DNA of 64,000 bases, from NCBI RefSeq assembly GCF_945859705.1, contig NC_079136.1, positions 116,743,028 to 116,807,027 on the forward strand, given 5' to 3'. Positions 1 to 13,945 of the stretch are shown here, in pieces (the first letter of the stretch is position 1; every line of letters starts with the position of its first letter). The notes beneath the pieces were generated by a model, which had not been told where the DNA came from, searched no databases, and was given only the letters and a program-made list of their open reading frames with translations. This DNA comes from Episyrphus balteatus. Lineage: Eukaryota > Arthropoda > Insecta > Diptera > Syrphidae. A program made the position numbers and the translations under genes.

Positions 1-2759
1 GCATGTCCCGAAGATGTCCCGAAGATGTCCCGAAGATGTCCCGAAGATGTCCCGAAGGTGTCCCGAAGATGTCCCGAAGATGTCCCGAGCATGTCCCGAA
101 GATGTCCCGAGCATGTCCCGAAGATGTCCCGAAGATGTCCCGAGCATGTCCCGAAGATGTCACGAAGATGTCCCGAAGATGTCCCGAAGATGTCCCGAAG
201 ATGTCCCGAAGGTGTCCCGAAGATGTCCCGAAGATGTCCCGAAGATGTCCCGAAGATGTCCCGAAGATGTCCCGAAGATGTCCCGAAGATGTCCCGAAGA
301 TGTCCCGAAGATGTCAATAAGATGTCCCGAAGATGTCGCGAAGATGTCCCGAAGATGTCCCGAAGATGTCCCGAAGGTGTCCCGAAGATGTCCCGAAGAT
401 GTCCCGAAGATGTCCCGAGCATGTCCCCAAGATGTCCCGAAGATGTCCCGAGCATGTCCCGAAGATGTCCCGAAGATGTCCCGAAGATGTCCCGAAGATG
501 TCCCGAAGATGTCACGAAGATGTCCCGAAGATGTCCCGAAGATGTCCCGAAGATGTCCCGAAGGTGTCCCGAAAATGTCCCGAAGTTGTCCCGAAGATGT
601 CCCAAAGATGTCCCGAAGATGTCCCGAAGATGTCCCTAAGATGTCCCGAAGATGTCGCGAAGATGTCCCGAAGATGTCCCGAAGATGTCCGACGGTGTCC
701 CGAAGATGTCCCGAAGATGTCCCGAAGATGTCCCGAAGATGTCCCGAAGATGTCCCTAAGATGTCCCGAAGATGTCGCGAAGATGTAGCGAAGATGTCCC
801 GAAGATGTCCCGAAGATGTCCCGAAGATGTCCCGAGCATGTCCCGAAAATGTCTCGAAGATGTCCCGAAGATGTCCCGAAGATGTCCCGAAGATGTCCCG
901 AGCATGTCCCGAAGATGTCCCGAGCATGTCCCGAAGATGTCTCATAGATGTCTCGAAGATGTCCCGAAGATGTCCCGAAGATGTCCCGAAGATGTCCCGA
1001 AGATGTCCCGAAGATGTCCCGAGCATGTCCCGAAAATGTCTCGAAGATGTCCCGAAGATGTCCCGAAGATGTCCCGAAGATGTCCCGAGCATGTCCCGAA
1101 GATGTCCCGAGCATGTCCCGAAGATGTCTCATAGATGTCTCGAAGATGTCCCGAAGATGTCCCGAAGATGTCCCGAACATGTCCCGAACATGTCCCGAAG
1201 ATGTCCCGAAGATGTCACGAAGATGTCCCGAAGATGTCGCGAAGATGTCCCGAAGATGTCCCGAAGATGTCCCGAAGGTGTCCCGAAGATGTCCCGAGCA
1301 TGTCCAAAAGCTGTCCCGAGCATGTCCCAAGCATGTCCCGAAGGTGTCCCGAAGATGTCCCGAACATGTCCCGAAGATGTCCCGAAGGTGTAACGAAGAT
1401 GTCCCGAAGATGTCCTGAAGATGTCCCGAAGATGTCCCGAAGATGTCGCGAAGATGTCCCGAAGATGTACCGAAGATGTCCCGAGCATGTCCCGAGCATG
1501 TCCCGAAGATGTCCCGAAGATGTCCCGAAGATGTCCCGAAGATGTCCCGAAGATGTCCCGAAGATGTCCTGAAGATGTCATGAGCATGTCCCGAAGATGT
1601 CCCGAGCATGTCCCGAAGATGTCCCGAAGATGTCCCGAAGATGTCCCGAAGATGTCCCGAGCATGTCCCGAGCATGTCCCGAAGATGTCCCGAAGATGTC
1701 CCGAAGATGTCCCGAAGATGTCCCGAAGATGTCCTGAAGATGTCATGAGCATGTCCCGAAGATGTCCCGAAGATGTCCCGAAGATGTCCCGAAGATGTCC
1801 CGAAGATGTCCCGCGCATGTCCCGAGCATGTCCCGAAGATGTCCCGAAGATGTCCCGAAGATGTCCCGAACATGTCACGAAGATGTCCTGAAGATGTCCC
1901 GAAGATGTCCCGAAGATGTCCCGAAGATGTCCCGAAGATGTCCCGAAGATGTCCCGAAGCTGTCCCGAAGATGTCCCGAAGATGTCCCGAACATGTCACG
2001 AAGATGTCCTGAAGATGTCCCGAAGATGTCTCATAGATGTCTCGAAGATGTCCCGAAGATGTCCCGAAGATGTCCCGAAGATGTCCCGAAGATGTCCCGA
2101 AGATGTCCCGAGCATGTCCCGAAAATGTCTCGAAGATGTCCCGAAGATGTCCCGAAGATGTCCCGAAGATGTCCCGAAGATGTCCCGAACATGTCACGAA
2201 GATGTCCTGAAGATGTCCCGAAGATGTCCCGAAGATGTCCCGAAGATGTCCCGAAGATGTCCCGAAGATGTCCCGAAGCTGTCCCGAAGATGTCCCGAAG
2301 ATGTCCCGAAGATGTCCCGAAGATGTCCCGAAGATGTCCCGAAGATGTCCCGAAGATGTCCCGAAGATGTCCCGAATATGTCCCTAAGATGTCCCGAAGA
2401 TGTCGCGAAGGTGTCCCGAAGATGTCCCGAAGATGTCCCGAAGATGTCCCGAGCATGTCCCGAAGATGTCTCGAAGATGTCCCGAACATGTCCCGAAGAT
2501 GTCCCGAACATGCCCCGAAGATGTCCCGAGCATGTCCCGAAGATGTCCCGAAGATGTCCCGAAGATGTCCCGAAGATGTCCCGAAGATGTCCCGAAGATG
2601 TCCCGAAGATGTCCCGAATATGTCCCTAAGATGTCCCGAAGATGTCGCGAAGATGTCCCGAAGATGTCTCGAAGATGTCCCGAAGATGTCCCGAGCATGT
2701 CCCGAAGATGTCCCGAAAATGTCCCGAAGATGTCCCGAAGATGTCCCGAAGATGTCCCG

Positions 2760-4650
2760 AAGATGTCGCGAAGATGTCCCGAAGATGTCCCGAAGATGTC
2801 CCGAGCATGTCCCGAAGATGTCTCGAAGATGTCCCGAAGATGTCCCGAGAATGTCCCGAAGATTTCCCGAAGATGTCCCGAAGATGTCCCGAAGATGTCC
2901 CAAAGATGTCCCGAAGATGTCCCGAAGATGTCCCGAAGATGTCTCGAAGATGTCCCGAAGATGTCCCGAAGATGTCCCGAAGATGTCCCAAAGATGTCCC
3001 GAACATGTCCCGAAGATGTCCCGAAGATGTCCCGAAGATGTCCCGAGCATGTCCCGAAGATGTCCCGAAGATGTCCCGAGCATGTCCCGAAGATGTCTCG
3101 AAGATTTCCCGAAGATGTCCCGAAGATGTCCCGAGCATGTCCCGAGCATGTCCCGAAGATGTCCCGAAGATGTCCCGAAGATGTCCCGAAGATGTCCCGA
3201 AGATGTCCTGAAGATGTCATGAGCATGTCCCGAAGATGTCCCGAGCATGTCCCGAAGATGTCTCGAAGATGTCCCGAAGATGTCCCGAAGATGTCCTGAA
3301 GATGTACCGAAGATGTCCCAAAGATGTCCCGAAGATGTCCCGAAGATGTCCCGAAGATGTCGCGAAGATGTCCCGAAGATGTCCCGAGCATGTCCCAAAG
3401 ATGTCCCGAACATGTCCCGAAGATGTCCCGAAGATGTCCCGAAGATGTCCCGAAGATGTCCCGAAGATGTCCCGAGCATGTCCCGAAGATGTCCCGAAGA
3501 TGTCCCGAGCATGTCCCGAAGATGTCTCGAAGATGTCCCGAAGATGTCCCGAAGATGTCTCGAAGATGTCCCGAGCATTTCCCGAAGATGTCCCGAAGAT
3601 GTCGCGAAGATGTCGCGAAGCTGTCCCGAAGATGTCCCGAAGATGTCCCGGAAATGTCCCGAGCATGTCCCGAAGATGTCCCGAAGATGTCCCGAAGATG
3701 TCCCGAAGATGTCCCGAAGATGTCCCGAAGATGTCCCGAAGATGTCCCGAAAATGTCCCGAAGATGTCCCGAAGATGTCCCGAAGATGTCCCGAAGATGT
3801 CCCGAAGATGTCCCGAAGATGTCCCGAAGATGTCCCGAAGATGTCCCGAAGATGTCCCGAAGATGTCCCGAGCATGTCCCGAGCATGTCCAGAACATGTC
3901 CCGAAGATGTCCCGAAGATGTCCCGAAGATTTCCCGAAGATTTCCCGAGCATGTCCCGAAGATGTCCCGAAGATGTCCCGAAGATGTCCCGAAGATGTCC
4001 CGAGCATGTCCCGAAGAGTTCCCGAAGATGTCCCGAGCATGTCCCGAAGGTGTCCCGAAGATGTCCCGAACATGTCCCGAAGATATCCCGAAGATGTCCC
4101 GAGCATGTCCCGAGCATGTCTAGAAAGTGTCCCGAAGATGTCAAGAAGATGTCCCGAAGATGTCCCGAGCATGTCTCGAAGATGTCCCGAAGATGTCCCG
4201 AAGATGTCCCGAAGATGTCCCGAAGATATCCCGAAGATGTCCCGAACATGTCCCGAAGATGTCCCGAGCATGTCTCGAAGATGTCCCGAAGATGTCCCGA
4301 AGATGTCCCGAAGATGTCCCGAACATGTCCCGAACATGTCCCGAACATGTCCCGAACATGTCCCGAAGATGTCCCAAAGATGTCCCGAAGATGTCCCGAA
4401 GATGTCCCGAAGATGTCCCGAAGATGTCCCGAAGATGTCCCGAAGATGTCCCGAAGATGTCACGAAGATGTCCCGAAGATGTCCCGAAGATGTCTCGAAG
4501 ATGTCCCGAAGATGTCCCGAAGATGTCCCGAAGATGTCCCGAAGATGTCCCGAGCATGTCCCGAACATGTCCCAAAGATGTCCAGAAGATTTCCCGAAGA
4601 TGTCCCGAAGGTGTCCCGAAGATGTCCCGAAGAAGTCTCTAAGATGTCCC
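2760..4650 (+). repeat. Higher-order satellite duplication, left copy (about 2.4 kb offset)
   Basis: The order of variant 11-bp units in this stretch recurs at about 5,160-7,015. The offset is 2,398 bp (218 units) near 2.8-3.9 kb and falls to 2,365 bp (215 units) near 4.6 kb, so the copies differ by a few whole units. Marker variants such as GATTTCCCGAAG, CCAGAAC, GAAGAGTTCCC and TCTAGAAAGTG occur in the same order in both. This is the usual product of unequal exchange or segmental duplication in a satellite. The boundaries are approximate. Confidence 0.8.
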
Positions 4651-5159
4651 GAAGATGTCCCGAAGATGTCCCGAAGATGTCCCGAAGATGTCCCGAAGAT
4701 GTCGCGAAGATGTCGCAAAGATGTCCCGAAGATGTCCCGAAGATGTCCCGAAGATGTCCCGAAGATGTCGTGAAGATGTCCCGTAGATGTCCCGAAGATG
4801 TCCCGAAGATGTCCCGAAGATGTCCTGAAGATGTCCCGAAGATGTCCCGAAGATGCCCCTTAGATGTCCCGAAGATGTCGCGAAGATGTCCCGAAGATGT
4901 CCCGAAGATGTCCCGAAGATGTCCCGAAGATGTCCTGAAGATGTCCCGAAGATGTCCCGAAGATGTCCCGAAGATGTCGCGAAGATGTCCCGAAATTGTC
5001 CCGAAGATGTCCCGAAGATGTCCCGAAGATGTCCCGAAGATGTCGTGAAGATGTCCCGAAGATGTCCCGAAGATGTCCCGAGCATGTCCCGAAGATGTCC
5101 CAAAGATGTCCCGAACATGTCCCGAAGATGTCCCGAAGATGTCCCGAAGATGTCCCGAA

Positions 5160-7015
5160 GATGTCGCGAAGATGTCCCGAAGATGTCCCGAAGATGTCCC
5201 GAGCATGTCCCGAAAATGTCTCGAAGATGTCCCGAAGATGTCCCGAGAATGTCCCGAAGATTTCCCGAAGATGTCCCGAAGATGTCCCGAAGATGTCCCA
5301 AAGATGTCCCGAAGATGTCCCGAAGATGTCCCGAAGATGTCTCGAAGATGTCCCGAAGATGTCCCGAAGATGTCCCGAAGATGTCCCAAAGATGTCCCGA
5401 ACATGTCCCGAAGATGTCCCGAAGATGTCCCGAAGATGTCCCGAGCATGTCCCGAAGATGTCCCGAAGATGTCCCGAGCATGTCCCGAAGATGTCTCGAA
5501 GATTTCCCGAAGATGTCCCGAAGATGTCCCGAGCATGTCCCGAGCATGTCCCGAAGATGTCCCGAAGATGTCCCGAAGATGTCCCGAAGATGTCCCGAAG
5601 ATGTCCTGAAGATGTCATGAGCATGTCCCGAAGATGTCCCGAGCATGTCCCGAAGATGTCTCGAAGATGTCCCGAAGATGTCCCGAAGATGTCCTGAAGA
5701 TGTACCGAAGATGTCCCAAAGATGTCCCGAAGATGTCCCGAAGATGTCCCGAAGATGTCTCGAAGATGTCCCGAAGATGTCCCGAAGATGTCCCGAAGAT
5801 GTCCCAAAGATGTCCCGAACATGTCCCGAAGATGTCCCGAAGATGTCCCGAAGATGTCCCGAAGATGTCCCGAAGATGTCCCGAGCATGTCCCGAAGATG
5901 TCCCGAAGATGTCCCGAGCATGTCCCGAAGATGTCTCGAAGATGTCCCGAAGATGTCCCGAAAATGTCTCGAAGATGTCCCGAGCATTTCCCGAAGATGT
6001 CCCGAAGATGTCGCGAAAATGTCGCGAAGATGTCCCGAAGATGTCCCGAAGATGTCCCGGAAATGTCCCGAGCATGTCCCGAAGATGTCCCGAAGATGTC
6101 CCGAAGATGTCCCGAAGATGTCCCGAAGATGTCCCGAAGATGTCCCGAAAATGTCCCGAAGATGTCCCGAAGATGTCCCGAAGATGTCGTGAAGATGTCC
6201 CGAAGATGTCCCGAAGATGTCCCGAAGATGTCCCGAAGATGTCCCGAAGATGTCCCGAGCATGTCCCGAGCATGTCCAGAACATGTCCCGAAGATGTCCC
6301 GAAGATGTCCCGAAGATTTCCCGAAGATTTCCCGAGCATGTCCCGAAGATGTCCCGAAGATGTCCCGAAGATGTCCCGAAGATGTCCCGAGCATGTCCCG
6401 AAGAGTTCCCGAAGATGTCCCGAGCATGTCCCGAAGGTGTCCCGAAGATGTCCCGAGCATGTCCCGAGCATGTCTAGAAAGTGTCCCGAAGATGTCAAGA
6501 AGATGTCCCGAAGATGTCCCGAGCATGTCTCGAAGATGTCCCGAAGATGTCCCGAAGATGTCCCGAAGATGTCCCGAAGATATCCCGAAGATGTCCCGAA
6601 CATGTCCCGAAGATGTCCCGAGCATGTCTCGAAGATGTCCCGAAGATGTCCCGAAGATGTCCCGAACATGTCCCGAACATGTCCCGAACATGTCCCGAAC
6701 ATGTCCCGAACATGTCCCGAACATGTCCCGAAGATGTCCCAAAGATGTCCCGAAGATGTCCCGAAGATGTCCCGAAGATGTCCCGAAGATGTCCCGAAGC
6801 TGTCCCGAAGATGTCCCGAAGATGTCACGAAGATGTCCCGAAGATGTCCCGAAGATGTCTCGAAGATGTCCCGAAGATGTCCCGAAGATGTCCCGAAGAT
6901 GTCCCGAAGATGTCAAGAGCATGTCCCGAACATGTCCCAAAGATGTCCAGAAGATTTCCCGAAGATGTCCCGAAGGTGTCCCGAAGATGTCCCGAAGAAG
7001 TCTCTAAGATGTCCC
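5160..7015 (+). repeat. Higher-order satellite duplication, right copy
   Basis: Partner of the 2,760-4,650 block, with the same sequence of variant units and a few unit insertions or losses. It ends at the GAAGAAGTCTCTAAG variant at about 7,000, which matches the one at about 4,635. Confidence 0.8.
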
Positions 7016-7850
7016 GAAGATGTCCCGAAGATGTCCCGAAGATGTCCCGAAGATGTCCCGAAGATGTCCCGAAGATGTCCCGAAGATGACCCGAGCATGT
7101 CCCGAAGATGTCTCGAAGATGTCCCGAAGATGTCCCGAAGATGTACCGAAGATGTCCCGAAGATGTCCCGAAGATGTCCCGAGCATGTCCCGAAGATGTC
7201 CCGAAGATGCCCCTTAGATGTCCCGAAGATGTCGCGAAGATGTCAAGAGCATGTCCCGAACATGTCCCAAAGATGTCCAGAAGATTTCCCGAAGATGTCC
7301 CGAAGGTGTCCCGAAGATGTCCCGAAGAAGTCTCTAAGATGTCCCGAAGATGTCCCGAAGATGTCCCGAAGATGTCCCGAAGATGACCCGAGCATGTCCC
7401 GAAGATGTCTCGAAGATGTCCCGAAGATGTCCCGAAGATGTCCCGAAGATGTCCCGAAGATGTCCCGAAGATGTCCCGAGCATGTCCCGAAGATGTCCCG
7501 AAGATGCCCCTTAGATGTCCCGAAGATGTCCCGAAGATGTCAAGAGCATGTCCCGAACATGTCCCAAAGATGTCCAGAAGATTTCCCGAAGATGTCCCGA
7601 AGGTGTCCCGAAGATGTCCCGAAGAAGTCTCTAAGATGTCCCGAAGATGTCCCGAAGATGTCCCGAAGATGTCCCGAAGATGTCCCGAAGATGTCCCGAA
7701 GATGTCCCGAAGATGACCCGAGCATGTCCCGAAGATGTCTCGAAGATGTCCCGAAGATGTCCCGAAGATGTCCCGAAGATGTCCCGAAGATGTCCCGAAG
7801 ATGTCCCGAGCATGTCCCGAAGATGTCCCGAAGATGCCCCTTAGATGTCC
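6911..7850 (+). repeat. Tandem higher-order repeat of 330 + 297 bp (627-bp period)
   Basis: The variant string TGTCAAGAGCATGTCCC occurs at 6,911, 7,241 and 7,538, at spacings of exactly 30 and 27 units. Downstream variants (GAAGAAGTCTCTAAG, GATGACCCGAGC, ATGCCCCTTAG) follow in the same order. The 7,020-7,217 and 7,647-7,844 segments encode identical peptides at a 627-bp offset. Partial further copies of the GAAGAAGTCTCTAAG block lie near 8,130 and 8,860. The sequence identity suggests recent amplification. Confidence 0.85.
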
Positions 7851-10800
7851 CGAAGATGTCGCGAAGATGTCCCGAAGATGTCCCGAAGATGTCCCGAAGG
7901 TGTCCCGAAGATGTCCTGAAGATGTCCCGAAGATGTCCCGAAGATGTCCCGAAGATGTCGCGAAGATGTCCCGAAGATGTCCCGAAGATGTCCCGAAGAT
8001 GTCCCGAAGATGTCGCGAAGATGTCCCGAAGATGTCCCGAAGATGTCCCGAGCATGTCCCGAAGATGTCCCGAAGATGCCCCTTAGATGTCCCGAAGATG
8101 TCGCGAAGATGTCCCGAAGGTGTCCCGAAGATGTCCCGAAGAAGTCTCTAAGATGTCCCGAAGATGTCATGAAGATGTCGCGAAGATGTCCCGAAGATGT
8201 CCCGAAGATGTCCCGAAGATGTCCCGAGCATGTCCCGAAGATGTCCCGAAGATGTCCCGAAAATGTCCCGAAGATGTCCCGAAGATGTCCCGAAGATGTC
8301 CCGAAGATGTCCCGAGCATGTCCCGAAGATGTCCCGAAGATGTCCCGAGCATGTCCCGAAGATGTCTCGAAGATGTCCCGAAGATGTCCCGAAGATGTCT
8401 CGAAGATGTCCCGAGCATTTCCCGAAGATGTCCCGAAGATGTCGCGAAGATGTCGCGAAGATGTCCCGAAGATGTCCCGAAGATGTCCCGAAGATGTCAC
8501 GAAGATGTCCCGAAGATGTCCCGAAGATGTCCCGAGCATGTCCCGAAGATGTCCCGAATATGCCCCTTAGATGTCCCGAAGATGTCGCGAAGATGTCCCG
8601 AAGATGTCCCGAAGATGTCCCGAAGATGTCCCGAAGATGTCCTGAAGATGTCCCGAAGATGTCCCGAAGATGTCCCGAAGATGTCGCGAAGATGTCCCGA
8701 AGATGTCCCGAAGATGTCCCGAAGATGTCCCGAAGATGTCCCGAAGATGTCCCGAACATGTCCCGAAGATGTCCCGAAGATGTCCCGAGCATGTCCCGAA
8801 CATGTCCCAAAGATGTCCAGAAGATTTCCCGAAGATGTCCCGAAGGTGTCCTGAAGATGTCCCGAAGAAGTCTCTAAGATGTCCCGAAGATGTCCCGAAG
8901 ATGTCCCGAAGATGTCCCGAAGATATCCCGAGCATGTCCCGAAGATGTCCCGAGCATGTTCCGAGCATGTCCCGAGCATGTCTGAAGCATGTCTAGAAAG
9001 TGTCCCGAAGATGTCCCGAAGATGTCCCCAGCATGTCCCGAAGATGTCTCGAAGATGTCCCGAAGATGTCCCGAAGATGTCCCGAAGATGTCCCGAAGAT
9101 GTCCCGAAGATGTCCCTAAGATGCCCCTTAGATGTTGCGAAGATGTCCTGAAGATGTCCCGAAGATGTCCCGAAGATGTCCCGAAGATGTCCCGAAGATG
9201 TCCCGAAGATGTCCCGAAGATGTCCCGAAGATGTCCCGAAGATGTCCCGAAGATGTCCCGAAGATGTCCCGAAGATGTCCCGAAGATGTCTCGAAGATGT
9301 CCCGAAGATGTCCCGAAGATGTCCCGAAGATGTCCTGAAGATGTCCCGAAGATGTCCCGAAGATGTCCCGAAGATGTCGCGAAGATGTCCCGAAGATGTC
9401 CCGAAGATGTCCCGAAGATGTCCCGAAGATGTCCCGAAGATGTCGCGAAGATGTCCCGAAGATGTCCCGAAGATGTCCCGAGCATGTCCCGAAGATGTCC
9501 CGAAGATGCCCATTAGATGTCCCGAAGGTGTCGCGAAGATGTCCCGAAGATGTCCCGAAGATGTCCCGAAGATGTCCCGAAGATGTCCCGAAGATGTCCC
9601 AAACATGTCCCGAAGATGTCCCGAGCATGTCCCGAAGATGTCCCGAAGATGTCCCGAAGATGTCCCGAAGATGTCCCGAAGATGTCCCGAAGATGTCCCG
9701 AGCATGTCCCGAAGATGTCCCGAAGATGTCCCGAAGATGTCCCGAAGATGTCCCGAAGATGTCCCGAAGATGTCCCGAAGATGTCCCGAGCATGTCCCGA
9801 AGATGTCTCGAAGATGTCCCGAAGATGTCCCGAAGATGTCCCGAAGATGTCGCGAATATGTCCCGAAGATGTCCCGAAGATGTCCCGAAGATGTCCCGAG
9901 CATGTCCCGAAGATGTCCCGAAGATGTCGCGAAGATGTCCCGAAGATGTCCCGAAGATGTCCCGAACATGTCCCGAAGATGTCAAGAAGATGTCCCGAGC
10001 ATGTCCCGAAGATGTCCCGAAGATGCCCCTTAGATGTCCCGAAGATGTCTCGAAGATGTCCCGAAGATGTCCCGAACATGTCCCGAAGATGTCCCGAAGA
10101 TGTCCCGAAGATGTCCCGAAGATGTCCCGAGCATGTCCCAAACATGTCCCGAAGATGTCCCGAGCATGTCCCGAAGATGTCCCGAAGATGTCCCGAAGAT
10201 GTCCCGAAGATGTCCCGAAGATGTCCCGAAGATGTCCCGAAGATGTAACGAGCATGTCCCGAAGATGTCCCGAAGATGTCCCGAAGATGTCCCGAAGATG
10301 TCCCGAAGATGTCCCGAAGATGTCCCGAAGATGTCCCGAGCATGTATCGAAGATGTCCCGAAGATGCCCCTTAGATGTCCCGAAGATGTCCCGAAGATGT
10401 CCCGAAGATGTCCCGAAGATGTCCCGAAGATGTCCCAAACATGTCCCGAAGATGTCCCGAGCATGTCCCGAAGATGTCCCGAAGATGCCCCTTAGATGTT
10501 CCGAAGATGTCCCGAAGATGTCCCGAAGATGTCCCGAGCATGTCCCGAAGATGTCCCGAAGATGTCCCGAAGATGTCCCGAAGATGTCCCGAAGATGTCC
10601 CGAAGATGTCTCGAAGATGTCCCGAAGATGTCCTGAAGATGTCCCGAAGATGTCCCGAAGATGTCCCGAAGATGTCCCGAAGATGTCCCGAAGATGTCCC
10701 GAGCATGTCCCGAAGATGTCCCGAAGATGTCCCGAAGATGTCCCGAAGATGTCCCGAAGATGTCCCGAAGATGTCTCGAAGATGTCCCGAAGATGTCCCG

Positions 10801-12399
10801 AAGATGTCCCGAAGATGTCCCGAAGATGTCCCGAGCATGTCCCGAAGATGTCCCGAAGATGTCCCGAAGATGTCCCTTAGATGTCCCGAAGATGTCCCGA
10901 AGATGCCCCTTAGATGTCCCGATGATGTCCCGAAGATGTCCCGAAGATATCCCGAGCATGTCCCGAAGATGTCGCGAAGATGTCCCGAAGATGTCCCGAA
11001 GATGTCCCGAGCATGTCCCGAAGATGTTCGAAGATGTCCCGAAGATGTCCCGAAGATGTCCCGAAGATGTCCCGAAGATGTCCCGAAGAAGCATCTCCCG
11101 AAGATGTCCCGAAGATGTCTCGAAGATGTCCCGAAGATTTCCCGAAGATGTCCCGAAGATGTCCCGAAGATGTCCCGAACATGTCCCGAACATGTCCCGA
11201 AGATGTCCCGAAGATGTCCCGAGCATGTCCCGAAGATGTCCCGAGCATGTCCCGAAGATGTCCCGAAGATGTCCCGAAGATGTCCCGAACATGTCCCGAA
11301 GATGTCCCGAAGATGTCTCGAAGATGTCCCGAAGATGTCCCGAAGATGTCCTCAGCATGTCCCGAAGATGTCCCGAAGATGTCCCGAAGATTTCCCGAAG
11401 ATGTCCCGAAGGTGCCCCGAAGATGTCCCCAGCATGTCCCGACGATGTCTCGAAGATGTCCCGAAGATGTCCCGAAGAAGCATCTCCCGAAGATGTCCCG
11501 AAGATGTCCCGAGCATGTCCCGAAGATGTCTCGAAGATGTCCCGAGCATGTCCCGAAGATGTCCCGAAGATGTCACGAAGATGTCCCGAAGATGTCCTGA
11601 AGATGTCCCGAAGATGTCCCGAAGATGTCCCGAAGATGTCCCGAAGATGTCTCGAAGATGTCCCGAAGATGTCCCGAAGATGTCCCGAAGATGTCCTGAA
11701 GATGTCCCGAAGATGTCCCGAAGATGTCCCGAAGATGTCCCGAAGATGTCCCGAGCATGTCCCGAAGATGTCCCGAAGATGTCCCGAAGATGTCCCGAAG
11801 ATGTCCCGAAGATGTCTCGAAGATGTCCCGAAGATGTCCCGAAGATGTCCTGAAGATGTCCCGAAGATGTCCCGAAGATGTCCCGAAGATGTCCCGAAGA
11901 TGTCCCGAAGATGTCCCGAAGATGTCCCGAAGATGTCCCGAGCATGTCCCGAAGATGTCCCGAAGATGTCCCGAAGATGTCCCGAAGATGTCCCGAAGAT
12001 GTCCCGAAGATGTCCCGAGCATGTCCCGAAGATGTCCCGAAGATGCCCCTTAGATGTCCCGAAGATGTCCCGAAGATGCCCCTTAGATGTCCCGAAGATG
12101 TCCCGAAGATGTCCCGAAGATGTCCCGAAGATGTCCCGAGCATGTCCCGAAGATGTCACGAAGATGTCCCGAAGATGTCCCGAAGATGTCCCGAGCATGT
12201 CCCGAAGATGTCTCGAAGATGTCCCGAAGATGTCCCGAAGATGTCCCGAAGATGTCCCGAAGATGTCCCAAAGATGTCCCGAGCATGTCCCGAAGATGTC
12301 CCGAAGATGTCTCGAAGATGTCCCGAAGATGTCCCGAAGATGTCCCGAAGATGTCCCGAAGATGTCCCGAAGATGTCTCGAAGATGTCCCGAAGATGTC

Positions 12400-13500
12400 C
12401 CGAAGATGTCCTCAGCATGTCCCGAAGATGTCCCGAAGATGTCATGAAGATTTCCCGAAGATGTCCCGAACATGTCCCGAACATGTCCCGAAGATGTCCC
12501 GAAGATGTCTCGAAGATGTCCCGAAGATGTCCTCAGCATGTCCCGAAGATGTCCCGAAGATGTCATGAAGATTTCCCGAAGATGTCCCGAAGGTGCCCCG
12601 AAGATGTCCCCAGCATGTCCCGACGATGTCTCGAAGATGTCCCGAAGATGTCCCGAAGATGTCCCGAAGAAGCATCTCCCGAAGATGTCCCGAAGATGTC
12701 CCGAGCATGTCCCGAAGATGTCTCGAAGATGTCCCGAGCATGTCCCGAAGATGTCCCGAAGATGTCACGAAGATTTCCCGAAGATGTCCCGAAGATGTCC
12801 CGAAGATGTCCCGAAGATGTCCCGAAGATGTCCCGAAGATCTCCCGAAGATGTCCCGAAGATGTCCCGAAGATGTCCCCAACATGTCCCGAAGATGTCCC
12901 GAAGATGTCTCGAAGATGTCCCGAAGATGTCCCGAAGATGTCCTCAGCATGTCCCGAAGATGTCCCGAACATGTCCCGAAGATGTCCCGAAGATGTCCCG
13001 AAGATGTCGCGAAGATGTCCCGAAGATGTCCCGAAGATGTCCCGAGCATGTCCCGAAGATGTCCCGAAGATGCCCCTTAGATGTCCCGAAGATGTCGCGA
13101 AGATGTCCCGAAGATGTCCCGAAGATGTCCCGAAGATGTCCCAAACATGTCCCGAAGATGTCCCGAGCATGTCCCGAAGATGTCCCGAAGATGCCCCTTA
13201 GATGTCCCGAAGATGTCCCGAAGATTTCCCGAAGATGTCCCGAGCATGTCCCGAAGATGTCCCGAAGATCTCCCGAAGATGTCCCGAAGATGTCTCGAAG
13301 ATGTCCCGAAGATGTCCCGAGCATGTCGCGAAGATGTCCCGAAGATGTCCCGAAGATGTCCCGAAGATGTCCCGAGCATGTCCCGAAGATGTCCCGAAGA
13401 TGTCCCGAAGATGTCCCGAAGATGTCCCGAAGATGTCCCTAAGATGTCCCGAACATGTCCCGAAGATGTCAGGAAGATGTCGCGAAGATGTCCCGAAGAT
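12400..13500 (+). repeat. Higher-order satellite duplication, left copy (2,479-bp offset)
   Basis: A run of distinctive variants (CCTCAGC, CATGAAGATTTCCC, GGTGCCCC, CCCCAGC, the 15-bp AAGCATCTCCCGAAG unit, ATGCCCCTTAG) recurs at 14,880-15,970. The offset is 2,479 bp and drops to 2,457 bp after a two-unit deletion near 13.17/15.65 kb. An open frame at 12,472-13,080 is identical in translation to one at 14,951-15,559. Confidence 0.85.
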
Positions 13501-13945
13501 GTCCCGAAGATTTCCCGAAGATGTCCCGAAGATGTCCCGAAGATGTCCCGAAGATGTCCCGAAGATGTCCCGAAGATGTCCCGAAGATGTCCCGAAGATG
13601 TCCCGAACATGTCCCGAACATGACCCGAAGATGTCTCGAAGATGTCCCGAAGATGTCCCGAAGATGTCCCGAAGATGTCCCGAAGATGTCCCGAGCATGT
13701 CCCGAAGATGTCCCGAAGATGTCCCGAAGATGTCCCGAAGATGTCCCGAAGATGTCCCTAAGATGTCCCGAACATGTCCCGAAGATGTCAGGAAGATGTC
13801 GCGAAGATGTCCCGAAGATGTCCCGAAGATTTCCCGAAGATGTCCCGAAGATGTCCCGAAGATGTCCCGAAGATGTCCCGAAGATGTCCCGAAGATGTCC
13901 CGAAGATGTCCCGAAGATGTCCCGAACATGTCCCGAACATGACCC
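13302..13945 (+). repeat. Tandem 319-bp (29-unit) higher-order repeat, two copies
   Basis: The variants CCCTAAG, GTCAGGAAG, GCGAAG, GATTTCCC and CATGACCCGAAG occur in the same order twice, 319 bp apart (for example GAACATGACCCG near 13,615 and 13,934). Both copies translate identically over about 175 codons in the reverse frame. This is a recent tandem duplication inside the satellite. Confidence 0.85.
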
